NCBI GenBank assembly: GCA_025738555.1
Contig: JAOVFP010000009.1
Coordinates: forward strand, 4,402,001-4,466,000
DNA length: 64,000 nucleotides
From: Cyathus striatus
Lineage: Eukaryota; Basidiomycota; Agaricomycetes; Agaricales; Nidulariaceae
Direction: 5' to 3'
Positions 1 through 11,730 of this stretch are shown one piece after another. A program made the translations under genes and the position numbers. The notes below the pieces were generated by a model that was not told the origin of the DNA, ran no database searches, and saw only the letters and a list, made by a program, of their open reading frames with translations. Numbering within the stretch: position 1 is the first letter of the stretch; each line of letters starts with the position of its first letter.

Positions 1-1370
1 CTCCAATTCTCTTTACGCTTTCGAAACCACTCGTTTGTGTTAAGTGACAATGGCGCCCCTAGTCTCGGTGGAAGTGGTTATCTTAGTAGTAGTTCGTTGT
101 TGACCGTTGTTGCTGTAGTGTTCGACACCCGCCTGTTGTAGAGATGCAACTTATCTGGTCGGTGTGTAAGGTGTCGTTAACTATCGAATGTCAACGATGT
201 ACAATACATGTGTAGACTGTGATGGAATATTGCATTCAGTGCACTGGTGGGGGCACCAATAAATTGATCATATTCATCTGTACATCTGTACAACATTTAC
301 ATCAGTTACTTTAGTTTGAGAAGCGCAAAAACATACCTATGTATACCTCCAGCCGTGTGCTTGGCTATGATTAAGTTCACGAATTTGTAGCACACGCTGA
401 GAAGTTGATTCCGTGCTGTTAATTAGCCCGCCAATACCACAACAAATACGAGGTCAAAGAAGAAACCTTTCTGTTCAAAAAGTAAAGTTGTTATCCTACG
501 TAGCTGACAGTCCCCATTAATTTGTTATAACAGTTGTGTTCATGGGTCTGAGCTCTATGACTGCCTAACTAAGGCACAACGTAGAGTGAGCTACCATATG
601 TGTTTGTTGTGTATGAGTGCCGGCAGAATATCTATATACGTAGCGCATTCACAGCATATCTAGGTTTCACATGGCTTGTAACATTGCGCCATGAGGTAAA
701 AGTTGAACAATCAGCACCTAGAGCATTGGCGGTTAGAGCTATGTCGTCTACCGCTTGTTTTCGACAGCGAGGAGCGTGAAGCAGTGTTCGTGGTCGCTAT
801 CGTGTTGATTAAGCTAATAGCAACTGCGACCGCACATCTGCCCATGTTGACATAATACATGTTGAAACAGGTGTTGGCAGCGAAGGGACTTGGGAGTGCT
901 CCGTCTCAACGCGGGAATTAAAACCATGCAGACAAGGGTTAAAGCTTATGAAAGGCTGCTTTGGTAGCATAACAAAAGAATGATGGTAGAGAGCATGTGG
1001 CTGGCAGCGGTCGAGAGTCCGTTAGGACCGTGGATCACAAGAAAGAGATAATGACTAATCGATCAACGTCTAGGATATCCAACCCTTGTGCAGGATATTG
1101 ACTATAGCACAAGAACTATAATAGTAAATAAAATTAAACGATAACGAAAGAGAAGTGGAATACCTATGAAATACAATACATCATTTACAAACTTGCTACA
1201 AACGCAGTCCCGACCTGAGTTCCATAATCTTATCCGTCAATGTAGACACACCGAGGGTCCTTGAAGATGAACAAAGATACACACCAGTTGTCCGATTACG
1301 GGAGACTAGGTACTTATCAGAGAAACGTTGAGTCAAATTAGGGAACGGGCCAATCTTGCTGGAGACTTTG
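1..1370. other. No recognisable gene
   Basis: No open frame longer than chance and no repeat or conserved motif was recognised here. CpG is present at ordinary frequency, unlike the second half of the window. A pyrimidine-rich tract starts just downstream (about 1,455-1,555). Confidence 0.5.
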
Positions 1371-1454
1371 TTTGTTACATTGTGTTATGCCAAACAAACG
1401 CGTCGCGCAATTGGTAATTGGTCCGTGCGCGTGCACCCGGTGGGCCGACTCTCA

Positions 1455-1556
1455 GTGTCTCTTACTCTCTTACCCCACCATCTTCCCTCCCTCGCCGACT
1501 GAATATTCCCTTCTCCTCCTCCTCCTCCTCCCCCTCCCCTCTCTCCTTCTCCACTT
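1455..1556 (+). promoter_or_regulatory. CT-rich tract, possible fungal promoter element
   Basis: About 100 bases are almost pure pyrimidine on the plus strand, with runs of CTC and CCT. CT-rich tracts are common upstream of fungal transcription starts. It lies upstream of the decayed PHD-finger gene on the same strand, so it may be that gene's old promoter. This is inference from composition and position only. Confidence 0.25.
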
Positions 1557-1879
1557 TACAGCCTTAACCTATGGTTGCCTTCGTGTATACAGGGCCCCCT
1601 GAGGTCACTGGTGACTGATGTACAATGGAGTTCTTGGCCTAGAGTGTGTATCTCATCCATGTTGTAGCATCTTGTATCGCTCGTCCACTCCAAGATAGAC
1701 CTTCGACAGTTCCCACCACTGCTCCTTGAATGTTATGGACGCCAGCATTGTGGATGCGCCTCGGACTTGGGATTGAACTTGAAGCTCAGTCCTCACTTCC
1801 CCCTCAAAATGTATGCCTCCTTTTTTTTCTTCGGCTCGTCCTGGTACTTGCTGTTACTACATCTGGCACTAACGTCCTC

Positions 1880-4090
1880 TGTTATCTTCACTCTCTACAG
1901 TCCCGAATAACCAACTCATGTCGTTGCGCAGGAGCTTTGCCACGTGCAGGAGAAGGATGTTGAGAGGCTGACTTTATTAGGCACGTTTGATTTTCTTCGA
2001 TAAACACATCACGCTACTTTTTCGTCTTTAGCATACCAACGTCCCCCGATATCATCATTCTCCGCAAAATACGCTACATTTTGATCGGATTATGTTCCGG
2101 CGCCGCAGCTCTACACGCGCGCGAGGGGTGTCGGGGGCCTAAAAGGCGAAGGTAATGTTGCGATCCAAGGCCGATAAGCAGAGGAGGCTGTGTAGTCCCA
2201 CCTTGAGGCGCTGGCGGGTCGGTGAGAAGGAGGGAGGTGTTAAGGATGGTGTGATTATGGGGGCTGCTAAGCGACATTGCCAGCTCCGATGACGACGTTC
2301 CACCTCCCCTTCCTCCTCTCCCTAAACCTCCCGAGGAGGACGACGTAGACTCAGACGAATTCGGGCCTAAATCAAACGACGAGGAAGAAGACAAAACAGT
2401 AACCTCCCGCCCACGTCGAGCGCTCTCCCTCTCCCGCTCATCTACCTCCTCCCCTCCCTCACCTCCACCTGTCCCTCCATTCCTTACATTCCTCGGCATG
2501 GGCCTAAGCTCAACCGTCGGCTTAGGAATTCTCCCCTCCCCACCTCAGCCCTTCCCGTGCTCCCCAACCTCCAGCGTATTTAGCGTCCCATCCACCGCAG
2601 ATCACACATCCCAATACCACGGCAGCACCACCCATCTCCGCGGGAGCTTTACGCGCAGCGGTAGGAACACACTCTCAGGCCTCCCACACGGCCCTCCCAT
2701 CTATCGCGAACGCGAGAGGAGGTTGAGGAAGAAGAGTTGGCCTGTTGCTGCTGGCCCTGGTGTTTTTGAGTTAAGCGAAGTGGATCCTGTTTCTGTCACG
2801 CCGCCGAAGGCAGGGGTGGGTGATGTGCTATCTACACCTTCAGGAGGGCTTTTGAGTCGTATAGGGAGTGTAAAGCGCAAATGGACAAGGAGGAAGAAGG
2901 GAAGTCTGGCGCCTGAAGAGGTTGCTGGTGGTGAGGATATTAGAGGGCGTGTTTCTGGTTTGTTTTTTCTTATTTATTTCGTTTTACTTATCTGATACAT
3001 TATAAAACTTCGTACAGAACACCAAGACCCCCATCTCACCTCCCGACCACATTCCTCTACCTCATCTCTCCCCTCCCAACAACACCACACCCTCCGCCGA
3101 CCAAGCAACCCCTCCCCCTCCCCTTCCTCCGCACATATACATACACACGCACCCCCCACGTCCCGTTTCTTCCGCACACAAGCAACGAATACGCTGCCTC
3201 GGCCAGTAACAGGCGGTCGAAGCGGCAGCATGACCGATCTCTCCCTCCACCAAACTAGAACGAGTCAGACTTTCACGACAAAGGAATGAATCCACCCTGC
3301 CCACCCCTTCCTCGCTATACGACCCCCTCCGCCATCAGATCCCTCTTTAAACCTCCCCGAGATCATCCGCTGTATCTGCGGCTCCACACACGACGATGGA
3401 TACTCCATTGCGTCCGATATTTGTCTGCGGTGGTGCCATGTTGCGCGTTTTGGTATAGGCCACGGCGAGGTTCCCAATGAGTCGCAGCGTTGGGAAAGTG
3501 TTGCCCGCAAGGTTGACAGGGAGAATGCGGTTCATATGCAGAGGATTCAGTGGAAATCTGTTCTGGAGCAGGGAGCGGATGCCAAATCTCAATCGGCCAT
3601 TCCCCAACAACCACAACAACAACCCCCACCGCATCCGTCTTCCTCTCTTCCTTATCAGCCATCTCACCTCTACCACTCGACGCCACAGACGAAGAGGACC
3701 ACATTTACATCGACGAGCCTGGAAACACCTCTACATCCTTCGAGTGGGATGATTCCATGAGTGTGTTTTTTGTTTTGGGGCTGTGGGTTTGGCTTACCGA
3801 TATGTTAGCTTGCCGCTTTTTTCTTATGTTCTGCCTACTTCGTCGCCGTCAACACCTGGATTTGAGCCGAATGTGTTGAATGCGTCTCATGGGTCACCTA
3901 CCACTGCACCACTACCGTACCGCATCCAACCACTATGCCACTGCCTACAACCGCATCACCTTCAACCGCACCACCAGTTCAATAATTCGTAGGAGTTCAA
4001 CTTCCCAGTAGCGTCCTTCCACCATGCAGGAGAAACATATCTCATTCTTGATCTTCTAAAGAAAGCTTGGGTATGTCGTCCTCTTTCCCG
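1880..4090 (+). pseudogene. Decayed PHD-finger (SET3-like?) chromatin protein gene
   Basis: An open stretch at about 2,254-2,993 encodes a Pro/Ser-rich, acidic then basic protein segment, with an EEDDVDSDEFG acidic run and a KRKWTRRKK basic run. Further on, at about 3,355-3,540, a frame reads IIRCICGSTHDDGYSIAS, followed by DICLRWCH and then KVDRENAV. This is a PHD-finger pattern that has lost Cys residues: the expected CDxC is SDIC, and the last Cys pair reads ESQRWESV. PHD fingers bind histone H3 tails in chromatin complexes. Around 1,925-1,975 another frame reads VAQELCHVQEKDVERL, which may be an upstream exon. Downstream (3,570-3,980) the sequence is Pro/Thr-rich. Frames change between the blocks, and only some changes could be introns. 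Family assignment beyond a PHD finger is tentative. Confidence 0.5.
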
Positions 4091-4109
4091 ATTTCTGACC
4101 AGTGCTCAT

Positions 4110-4470
4110 AAGTGCATTATAGGGAGGCGCACCTTCAATTACTCTCTGTCTCGTCGTTCGCACAATGCTGTCTCCTCACCACGCCATCCGCCTTCTGTCT
4201 TGTCATTGTTAGCATGACACGCTGTCTCCCTCTCCATACCATCCCCTTCCTCTCTCATCGTTGCTGGCATGACACGCCATCTCCCTCCTCTCTCGTTGTG
4301 GTTAGCACGACGCCGCCTTCACGCCATCCCCTCACTATCTCATCGTCGTTGGCGTGACATACTGTCTCCCTTCTCCGCTATCCCCCTCCTCTCTCGTCGT
4401 CACTGGCATGATACCATCTCCCCCTTCATGCCATCTAGCCCCCCCCGCCCTATATTCTTGCGGTCAGCCT
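4110..4470. repeat. Degenerate minisatellite, roughly 40-57 bp spacing
   Basis: A motif close to GGCATGACACGCCATCTCCC recurs at about 4,211, 4,267, 4,306, 4,350 and 4,405, separated by CTCTCTCGTCGTTG-like segments. Unit length varies, so the array is old. Open frames here come from the repeat's composition and are not taken as genes. Confidence 0.55.
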
Positions 4471-4639
4471 CAGCGGTCAGCTCGTAGACAAGACTAGTAC
4501 GAGGAGTGCTCGTCTCTGGTCACCATGGCTGAGTCCTGCAGACTCTCTGCCCTCTCTCGCTGGCTTCCATCCTCTCTACTGCACACCACATACGAGGAGC
4601 ACTCTCATATCAAGATCCAAAGTCCAGCTTGACGACCAC

Positions 4640-5250
4640 TACCTCAATTCGGTACAGGATTCCAATGTCAGCCCCTCTGCGACCCTCCCTCCCGTGCATC
4701 ACATTATTCCCTCAACTCATAGACTAGTTTATTCACTTGTATAATGCTTATATTTAATACTTAATACTTTTTGACACACAAACATAAAATGTTAAGCATC
4801 AAAGAACAGACAACACATGCAAATATTTTAGAGCAGTGGTGTTGTCTTCCTTGACAAGGAATTTGAGTGTGGGTAGGTGCTGATTGAACGCGAATGAAAT
4901 AGCAACATCAGTTGTAATTTATGGAGGCAATATTCGCTATAAGACAGTATATGAATGCATTCCATTAAAATTGATATGAGTTAGGACAAGACAAAAGAGG
5001 ATCGGAAAGAGACAGCCTGGAAGTCACGTTCGCATAGATCCCGAGGTAGAATAGAACCCTGATTGTTGATGGCGACATTTGCAACCGCGTTGTCAAATGA
5101 TCCTTCGCTGCCTTCCCAGGTCTCCAACGAGCCTATTTTCTAAAGACACAACCTGAATGTAAATCTGAAAGGAGCCGTTAGTGTTTGTATAGAGGTTCCA
5201 GAGAATATACTTGAAAGGAAGCGTACTAGAGGCTTCCCTATCCAGAAGTT
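4640..5250. other. AT-rich intergenic stretch, nothing recognised
   Basis: AT-rich sequence without a convincing open frame or repeat. It separates the minisatellite from the TIR-element cluster. Confidence 0.4.
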
Positions 5251-5252
5251 TA

Positions 5253-5635
5253 TGACGCTCCAACTATAAATAAATTCACCGTACTAAAACCTATGCCGTA
5301 TTTCGGTTCGCCGTACTTGGGTGTCGCCGTAAACTAAGAATTGGTTTATTTCTCACTATCCCAAAGATAAAACTATTCTACTTTTTATGCTATATACCCA
5401 CATACTATAAATCCGCACATATGTTAGAGAAAAGGATCTATTCGATGACCTTTTGCAGCCTCGGAAATCTCCGAATTAATTCTCACGCTCTCCAGACCGT
5501 ACAGCGTCGCGTACATTTAACCTCATTCAGCTGCATTTACTTTTAAGCATTACAATTTCGAGCCTCAATTCGTAGTTTCATATTATATTAGTAGATATTT
5601 GACACTATGTAAGGGCTTTTAAATGGTAGTTAAAA
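5253..5635 (+). mobile_element. Partial copy of TA-flanked TIR element
   Basis: It begins TA then TGACGCTCC, like the complete element 425 bases downstream, and stays recognisably similar for about 380 bases (shared blocks such as CGGTTCGCCGTA, CCTCGGAAAT, TTCTCACGCTCT). No matching inverted end was found before the next element, so it looks truncated. Divergence from the downstream copy is considerable. Confidence 0.55.
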
Positions 5636-5677
5636 TGTTAGAATTTATTTTCGGCACACTCCTCCACATGTCTCCTA

Positions 5678-6773
5678 TGACGCTCCAATGTGTCATTTAT
5701 TCGCCGTACTCATAGTTCGGTTCGCCGTAGTTAACTGTTGCCGTACTCACAATATCTACTCATTTTTCGGTGTTTTCTGTACATATCTATGCATTTAATA
5801 TATATTACATGTTAATACATTCTACTACAACAGGTATGTCTTTCATAATGACCGTTTTGACGTCTTTCTGAGGCCTCGGAAATATCCGTCATAATTCCCA
5901 CGCTCTTCTGAGTGTCGTGCCGTACACCCAACTTCATTCGACTATACCGTTAGGCATTACAAAACTTCATTCTGGCCCTTATTTCATCATTGTATACCAC
6001 ATCAACAGATAAATTACACTAAATATATATATTATATAGTACTTCTCGATGTATCTTGTATGTAAATGTACCTGTACACTACTAATCAAAGTATGATCAT
6101 GTCCAGATAGTACTTACCTTACATACCTTCAAGCTATTTTGCATGTTTCAGCTTAGTATTTCTTGAACTCACATAAGCTAAGGTGCCTTTTGTGATACCT
6201 GTGATTTAACATAGGACATTGTCTGTTTACCTAGTTAAATTTAAAGCTAAGATATTTGATAGCCCCTGCAATGCTCTAATTTTTTCATGTTATACCTCTT
6301 CTAAACCACTTTTATATAAAACACATATTGCTTAATGCATTGATAGCAAAGTTAAACATACCTTTTGGTAAGCAGTGTCACTACACGTACTTAAATATTG
6401 GATGTAACATCAAGTACCACCATATATTAAAATTCTCCGGTGTTAATTATTGGCTAATAGAACGTACAACAACGAAAGAAGAGCTTAAACGAAGTTCTGT
6501 AATGTCTAGCGGTACAGTAGGACGAAGTTGGATGCAGGTCAACGGGAGCGTGGGAATTATGACGGATATTTCCGAGGCCTCAGAAAGACGTCAAAACGGT
6601 CATTATGAAAGACATACCTGTTGTAGTAGGATGTATTAACATGTAATATATATTAAATGCATAGATATGTACAGAAAACACCGAAAAATGAGTAGATATT
6701 GTGAGTACGGCAACGGTTAACTACGGCGAACCGAACTATGAGTACGGCGAATAAATGACACATTGGAGCGTCA
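5678..6773. mobile_element. Tc1/mariner-like non-autonomous TIR element (TA duplication)
   Basis: The sequence starts TGACGCTCCAATGTGTC and ends with its inverse, flanked by TA on both sides (5,676-5,677 and 6,774-6,775). The inverted arms run inward for about 350 bases (5,678 to about 6,040, and about 6,430 to 6,773), with many exactly matching blocks. The middle (about 6,040-6,430) is AT-rich and has no transposase. TA duplication and TIRs fit the Tc1/mariner superfamily, but the family is inferred from ends only. Confidence 0.75.
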
Positions 6774-6779
6774 TAAGCA

Positions 6780-6850
6780 TACGGTATTTCTTAGTACCGT
6801 AACCGTACCGTAGCCGTTTTGTACGGTTACGGTTGGCAGCCCTAACTCCT
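6780..6850. repeat. ACCGTA-rich segment, possible end of another element
   Basis: Repeated ACCGTA/TACGGT motifs finish in GGCAGCCCTAAC. The same string also occurs at about 19,943-19,954. It may be the terminus of a further TIR family, but no partner end was found. Confidence 0.3.
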
Positions 6851-7029
6851 AACTACAACACCACTTCTTGGTTTCTGAGGCACTCATATGTTCTCGCTGC
6901 GGCCGCTGCCAGCTGGTTATCTTAATCTATGTAAGTCACAGTTTGTTCTTTCAGGGTTCCGGCATGCATACGACGGTGTTGAGACTTGAGAGACAGAGGT
7001 TAACTGGAGGAGGATAGTTGAAGTGATGT

Positions 7030-7555
7030 GCTCATGCACCTCTGAGGGGGGGGGAGATAGCGGGAATGACTGCACTTCTGGGGATTCTTCTCTGGTGTCT
7101 AGTGGATGACAAGCCTGTGCACACTGCTGAGGTGTGGGGGACTGGAGAGTTCAAAGTTGGCGTGATGAGCGTGTGTACCGCTGCAGGGGAGGACCCGAGA
7201 GAATTTTCATGTTTAGTCAATGGGGTGTGTGATGTGACACTACGGAGGTGCATACCCGTAGAGTAGGGGGGCTGAAGAGTTCAAAGGCTCAAAGTTGATG
7301 TGATGAGCGTGCACAACGCTGGGGGGGAGGGACCCAGGGCCAGGAGAGTTTTCATGTCATTGTGGAGTTGATGGGGTATGATCTGACTCTAGAGGGGAAG
7401 TGCACACCGATATGCCTAGAGTGTGAGGACTAGAGAGTTCAATGTTGATGCAATGTCCGTGTGCAATGCTGGGGGGGAGGTATCCAGGGCCAGGAGTTTT
7501 CATGTCGAGTCGATGGAGTGCATGATGCAATGCTAGAGGGGAGATGTCCATGGCC
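7030..7555. repeat. Tandem repeat, about 140-150 bp, three units
   Basis: The block GAGAGTTCAAAGTTG followed by GTGATGAGCGTG recurs at about 7,147, 7,287 and 7,434. Each is followed by a G-run, an ACCCAGGGCCAGGAG-like block and TTTTCATGT. The units have diverged and differ by small indels. Confidence 0.7.
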
Positions 7556-8475
7556 TGTGGTGGGGGGACTCCTTCATAGCGCGTACAGCACTCCCTGCTG
7601 CTCCTTCATCACTGTCATGGTGGTAAAACAGTATGTTGGCCTCAGTCTTACACTTTCCTGTCGCAAACATTTGCTTCTTCCTCACAGGAATTGGTTCGTC
7701 CTCGTTGTCTGACAGCTCAACCAATGAGGGCATATGTTCTTCATCCTTCTCGCCCTTCTCCACTGGCCATACACTGTTTGGCGCAACAAGAGTGTTACCA
7801 ACTCCATTTTCATCTTCTTGAAGTACATCTTTGGCATAGAAGACTGTCCATGCGCCAGCAATTTTGTCAAGTTCAGCCGCTGTGGACACAGATTCACTGC
7901 CATACTTTCCCGAAGATGATCTGGATTTCGCATTTGATGAGATGTTGTCACACCCGTCTTTGCTACTATCTTTCTCCGGGGAAGGGCACTGATCTTGTTT
8001 GTGACCACAGCCTCCACAGTTCCAGCACCCACCCATGGCTCGCTGGTTCAGTTGATGCTGGCCATGTCCTCAACAGCCTCCCCCTGCTTTCGAGCCCAGT
8101 TTTTCACTTGACATCACACTGGCAGCAGCAATTCCTGATGAATCAGAGTCTTTCCCTTTTCCAACACCCTTCTGTTTCTCATCGCCGTACACTCGGTCCC
8201 ACTCTTTCAGAACGAGGTGAATCATACATTCTGGTTTAAGCTGGGCCTTAAGGTGTTTGGTAGTGGGCTTTGTTTCAGGTGTAGGCTCCGTTGTACCTCC
8301 AGTGATGGTAGTGGTTGCAACAGGGGTAGCTGTCTGCCCACTCCCCGAGTCTTCTAGCATCTTGATGATGGCTCGAACATTAACATCGTTGACATCTCTT
8401 TTCAAATGATTCAAGCCAAGAAGAAATGAATACGTTTCGACGCTGATGTAGCTTAATCCAGAATTGTTGTATGTC
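7556..8475 (-). pseudogene. Retrotransposon gag-like remnant with CCHC zinc knuckle
   Basis: Reading on the minus strand from about 8,470 gives VETYSFLLGLNHLKRDV, then an acidic and Thr-rich region, then HLKAQLKPECMIHLVLKEWD. After one in-frame stop near 8,068 comes CWNCGGCGHKQDQC. That is C-x2-C-x4-H-x4-C, the nucleic-acid-binding knuckle of retroelement gag proteins. The C-terminal part is acidic and Ser-rich. No protease, reverse transcriptase or integrase adjoins it, and no LTRs were found, so this is an isolated fragment. It could instead be a domesticated knuckle protein, but the internal stop argues against that. Confidence 0.6.
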
Positions 8476-11400
8476 TTTACTGGAAAGTTGGTAAGTACGG
8501 GTGAATGTTCACCTGATGGTGTAGATGTAATATATTATGTATGGTGGTTAGAACTCGGACGTGATGTATGGACACGGTAAACTACAAGAGGAAAAGTAAT
8601 ACAAGATAATGTATTGAAATTACAACTTTAGACTACTCAATAAATGTACTGACATCTAGGGTGTATATACTGTAATATTGTTGTAGATCTCATCGACACA
8701 TTTTGAGTGCGATGGCGGGAATGGTAATACCGACACTTTCCAAATTTAGATACTTACTATGCATGAGTTTGTTTCACCGCGGAGATATGATGTCAGGGTG
8801 CTTCCAAAATGTTTTATGTCGACATTAATGAATTGTGTGTTGCGATCCGCTTCTTTTCTGCATCTTTCGAAGCCTTGTGCTTCATATATCATATTGCATG
8901 TTTTCAATATGTTCTCTCTTATGTTTTTTATATGTTTTCCGCATTTCCATAATTTTCATAAATATTTCTACCTCATGAAAACTGAGCAGGCCACTTTCAC
9001 ACGATATTCCTAGTGTATGTTTTTTATATGTTTTCCAATTTCTGACATATCCATAAACTCTCGTCGCTCGATTCAAAAATGTCCGCTGGGGAACATGCCC
9101 GAGCGCCCGCTGCGTCAGGATCTGAGCGTGATTACATAATCCATTCACATCGTACGATTGTACCGGTGCAGCCGTAACATACGGAGATTTAGGAAATAAA
9201 TAAAAATAGCAATTCAGTGCTGTTCCGCTGATAAATGTGGCATAAATTAAACCAGTCAACACTTACTGTATGATATAATAATAAATGTGCGGTCACTTAT
9301 CCCATTTTTCACAACTATTAGTTTTGGTCTGACGAAAATGTACGAGCCTTTAGAATTCGGTTAATTATACCTTTAGACCGCAACTATTGCATATGACTTC
9401 ATGATGTCCAATTCACTTGACAAAGAAATTTGTGTGTGTTTATAAGCTTCAAATATCAATGAATTCATGCTTCATTATGCATCTTTGGTTTACATACAAG
9501 CCTACAATCAGATTCTGCACCTGGTTTTCCATAGAAGTGATTTTTTTGGAAATAGAAACAAAAAAAAAATGGTACTAGTGAGTATTCTAAGCCAATTACA
9601 CACATATAGATATTTTATAGGTAGTACATTGTTAGAATTCGATATTCTCATGTACATTCCCTGTAATAATGCCCAAGGAACCCGTTTTTATGCGGATGGT
9701 TGTGGCCATTAGCCATTATGCGAAGGTTTAGATTGATATCGGAATGTGGCTTCCGTTAATTAGTTTCATTGAGACGACTGATTAAAATGAAAGAAGTATG
9801 GATTGGAAGTTGATGGCGGGATGATGGCGGGATGCAGGAGGACCCCTGAAAATGCCCATAAATGCCTGATCTCGGCGCCGGTCGATTTGTCTGGACGATT
9901 TTTCGCCAAAATTTACCAAATTTGTCTGAACCGGATCCAGCCTTCAAAAATCCTCCAAATTTGTCTGAAAATAGGATCCAGCCTCAAAAAACCGCTCAAA
10001 ATTTGCGCTACGCTAGCGCTGCAGCATTCAATGGAGGCTTTAGCACATTTAACGTAGTAATAGACGAAAAAAAATTGGCATTTACTTGGACAACGATGGC
10101 TCTACACTAAGTACTAGTAGTCTGTAGGAGCAATAATTAAGAACCATCGCACACTGTAGCATAATTGTATGACTGCCACCTAGGGGGTACCAGGGGTACC
10201 CACCTAAGTTTAAAGTACCTAAACTGATGGTGATATCGCACGGCGAAGTATTCAGACTCCGATAGCTGTCTCAGAGTGGCTGACTTGGTCAACTTACGAT
10301 TCAGCTTATGCAAAAGTTGAGTCGCAGGAAACTGAGAGACAACCCAGAGATGACAACCCAACTCGACTCCACTTTGCCGGTTTGGTTTTCAAGTCAAACC
10401 GTGGCAACACTAAGTAGGCATCAGATGATCTATGCAAGATCTATGAGCCGTACATACCTAATGAGTTTTCCTTTTCCTTTTCTGATTTTTCTCGTAATTT
10501 CCTGAATTCTCTCTACCAGATTCCCTTTACAACACACTTGCTATATGAATGCAGGGGAATGCTAAAAGCCTATGTTATTTCCTTAAACTGCTCATGTCAT
10601 ACTCTCTCAAATAGCCATGAATGTCGATAGGCTACATTATTGTATACTGTGTTACTTATAAAATGATTTCTAACAAGTTCCTGAATAACAACCCCTTTTC
10701 CAGACTTCCAAGTTCATTTCCGAATAAAAACCAGGTTAGTTTGGTCAGTAACTTCGGTGAGATTTCGGGGGCCCTAGAAAATTTTAATAATCTATATTAC
10801 ATATCTAGTGGAAGATAGCTGAGTTCTTCAGCTGTTCCTGGAAACGGACACCTGTCTGTGGACTTTGAGGGGTTTTATTTTTTGGAATCCTAGTCGATAC
10901 CGGAATGGGAGAGAAGGAAGCACTTCATTATAAATATTAACGGTGTCTTGGCATATTACGGAGTGGAGTTGGTGGGCTCGTATATGCCTATATCTGAGAA
11001 TTCTTTTTGCCCTTACTGTAAAAATACGATCAATCGGGCACCCCCTTGAGTGCGTGACAGGCCCAAACCACAAAGTGATTTTGGCACATGAAAATCTGTA
11101 GTGTTACGTACAAGAATTTTCGGCATTTGGGCACTCAAGTTGGCCAGAAATTTGAATTAGTGCATATATTTTGCTTGTAAAGGTACAGAGCACTATAATT
11201 TAGCAAGAAATAGCTTTCAGAGAGGGGAAAATGTCCATAAACTAGTTATTAATCTGAAAATACGCTTGCACCTAAACATATCATGCATTAACCGTTCGGC
11301 ATTTTCATTTGTGATGCATGACTTGAACCAAATTTCGGCATGGTAGAATGGGTACATGATGTGTGACTGCCCAATTGATTGGATTCACACAGTACTCTGT

Positions 11401-11700
11401 TTTTGGTCCTTATTCCCAATAAGTATTTTTACACTGTACGGCACAAAAGCAAATGGACTCACAATTCATTCATGTTATTGTCGAAGCACCAATGGGAATG
11501 GAAGACAACACTGAAAGGTAAATTAGTTTCGATCCATTTAGATTGAGGATTTTTTTGGATATGGTGATCTTGCAAGCAGAAAATTGAAAAGCATTTGTCG
11601 ACTTTACTTGAGGTGCCTAGCTCTTCAAGCTAGTTTCACATATCAGTTTCAGTCAGTAAGATAAAAGCTTCAGTGATGCAATTTTAGTAACTAATCTCTT
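8476..11700. other. Intergenic stretch with a few weak open frames
   Basis: AT-rich sequence. A minus-strand frame at 8,882-9,262 could encode 126 residues but resembles nothing I know. At about 9,905-10,000 a short direct duplication carries AAATTTGTCTGAA followed by GGATCCAGCC. At 10,180-10,200 there is a small inverted repeat around GGTACC. None of the frames here is supported as a gene. Confidence 0.4.
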
Positions 11701-11730
11701 TCTTATTTTATTTTCCCTTAACCAGCAGAA

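Noticed and set aside
2074..2499. Minus-strand open frame of 141 codons
   Set aside because: It is the antisense of the Pro/Ser-rich, acidic plus-strand frame of the decayed PHD gene; its Gly/Ser-rich text is a by-product.
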